Below are positions 63,864 through 64,000 of a stretch of 64,000 nucleotides of DNA, piece after piece (the stretch's first letter is position 1; every line of letters begins with the position of its first letter). Position numbers and translations under genes: made by a program. The notes beneath the pieces are model-generated. The model searched no databases and was not told where the DNA came from. It worked only from the letters and a program-made list of their open reading frames with translations. Source of the stretch: Fodinibacter sp963695175 (GTDB lineage: Bacteria; Actinomycetota; Actinomycetes; Actinomycetales; Dermatophilaceae); the NCBI GenBank assembly GCA_963695175.1, contig CAVOGG010000010.1, positions 186,001-250,000 on the forward strand. Direction: 5' to 3'.

Positions 63864-64000
63864 GTGACGGGCTATGACGCGCTTGCCGACGTGTACGAGT
63901 GGCTTATCTCGGACGCGAAGTTGACGCCCGCCGAGTTCGCCGCGGCGTTCGATGACGTCATCCGTCTCCTTCCGTCAAACGCCCGCGTCCTCGATTGCTC
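63864..64000 (+). CDS. class I SAM-dependent methyltransferase (3' truncated by window end)
   Basis: Only 45 codons are visible: the protein begins MTGYDALADVYEWL and reaches VLDC, just at motif I of the Rossmann methyltransferase fold. The pattern Y-D-x-L-A-x-x-Y-E at the start is typical of methyltransferase_11/25 proteins. GTG 63864 is preceded by GGAGG at 63850-63854. The target is unknown. Confidence 0.7.
   Translation, partial: MTGYDALADVYEWLISDAKLTPAEFAAAFDDVIRLLPSNARVLDC

Overview
The window is very GC-rich (roughly 70% or more by eye), uses GTG starts freely, has many 4-nt ATGA/GTGA gene overlaps, and carries genes typical of high-GC Gram-positive bacteria: a mycothiol-linked DsbA-fold protein, truncated haemoglobin GlbO, actinobacterial RecQ and TreXYZ. 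It suggests an actinobacterium of the order Micrococcales, possibly near Intrasporangiaceae; the family is an inference from gene content, not a search result. There is no rRNA operon, CRISPR array, transposase or integrase.

Layout. 0-4.2 kb: the end of a DUF389 membrane protein, tRNA-Gly and tRNA-Pro, a hairpin-flanked AbiEi/DUF559-type gene, trmB and a PP2C phosphatase. 4.2-13.5 kb: a conserved housekeeping block (rpiB, Rv2466c-like, pepN, mscS-type channel, glbO, aglA-like glucosidase, glycerophosphodiesterase, MFS transporter). 13.5-16.3 kb: a Tat-exported multicopper oxidase and a lipoprotein, with three 11-bp direct repeats upstream. 16.3-30.5 kb: thioesterase, serine hydrolase, alpha/beta hydrolase, a DUF6069 / histidine kinase / response regulator group, LD-carboxypeptidase, RecQ with a phosphoribosyltransferase-like tail, a divergent YczE/YczR pair, and TesB.

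30.5-38.1 kb: a four-gene ABC exporter operon (two very large permeases, two ATPases) translated through overlapping stop/start codons. 38.2-44.8 kb: treX-treY-treZ, which together turn glycogen or maltodextrin into trehalose. 45-49.4 kb: FabG-type reductase, membrane proteins, acyl-CoA dehydrogenase and its likely TetR regulator with a palindromic operator. 49.5-53.5 kb: surface polysaccharide genes (O-antigen ligase-like protein, methyltransferase, sugar epimerase, glycosyltransferase). 53.5-61.6 kb: GNAT, EttA, SSB, two dynamin-like GTPases, ThpR and an FkbM methyltransferase. 61.7-64 kb: tRNA-Arg followed by a less GC-rich, accessory-looking end with an unknown protein, a PIG-L-type lipoprotein and the start of a methyltransferase.

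Four otherwise well-conserved genes (a NarL-type response regulator, one ABC permease, treY, thpR) are each interrupted by one single-base indel. This looks more like residual sequence error than four real pseudogenes, but must be checked against reads. Several genes have a TAnnnT -10 box 6-9 nt before the start codon and no Shine-Dalgarno, so leaderless transcription appears common.
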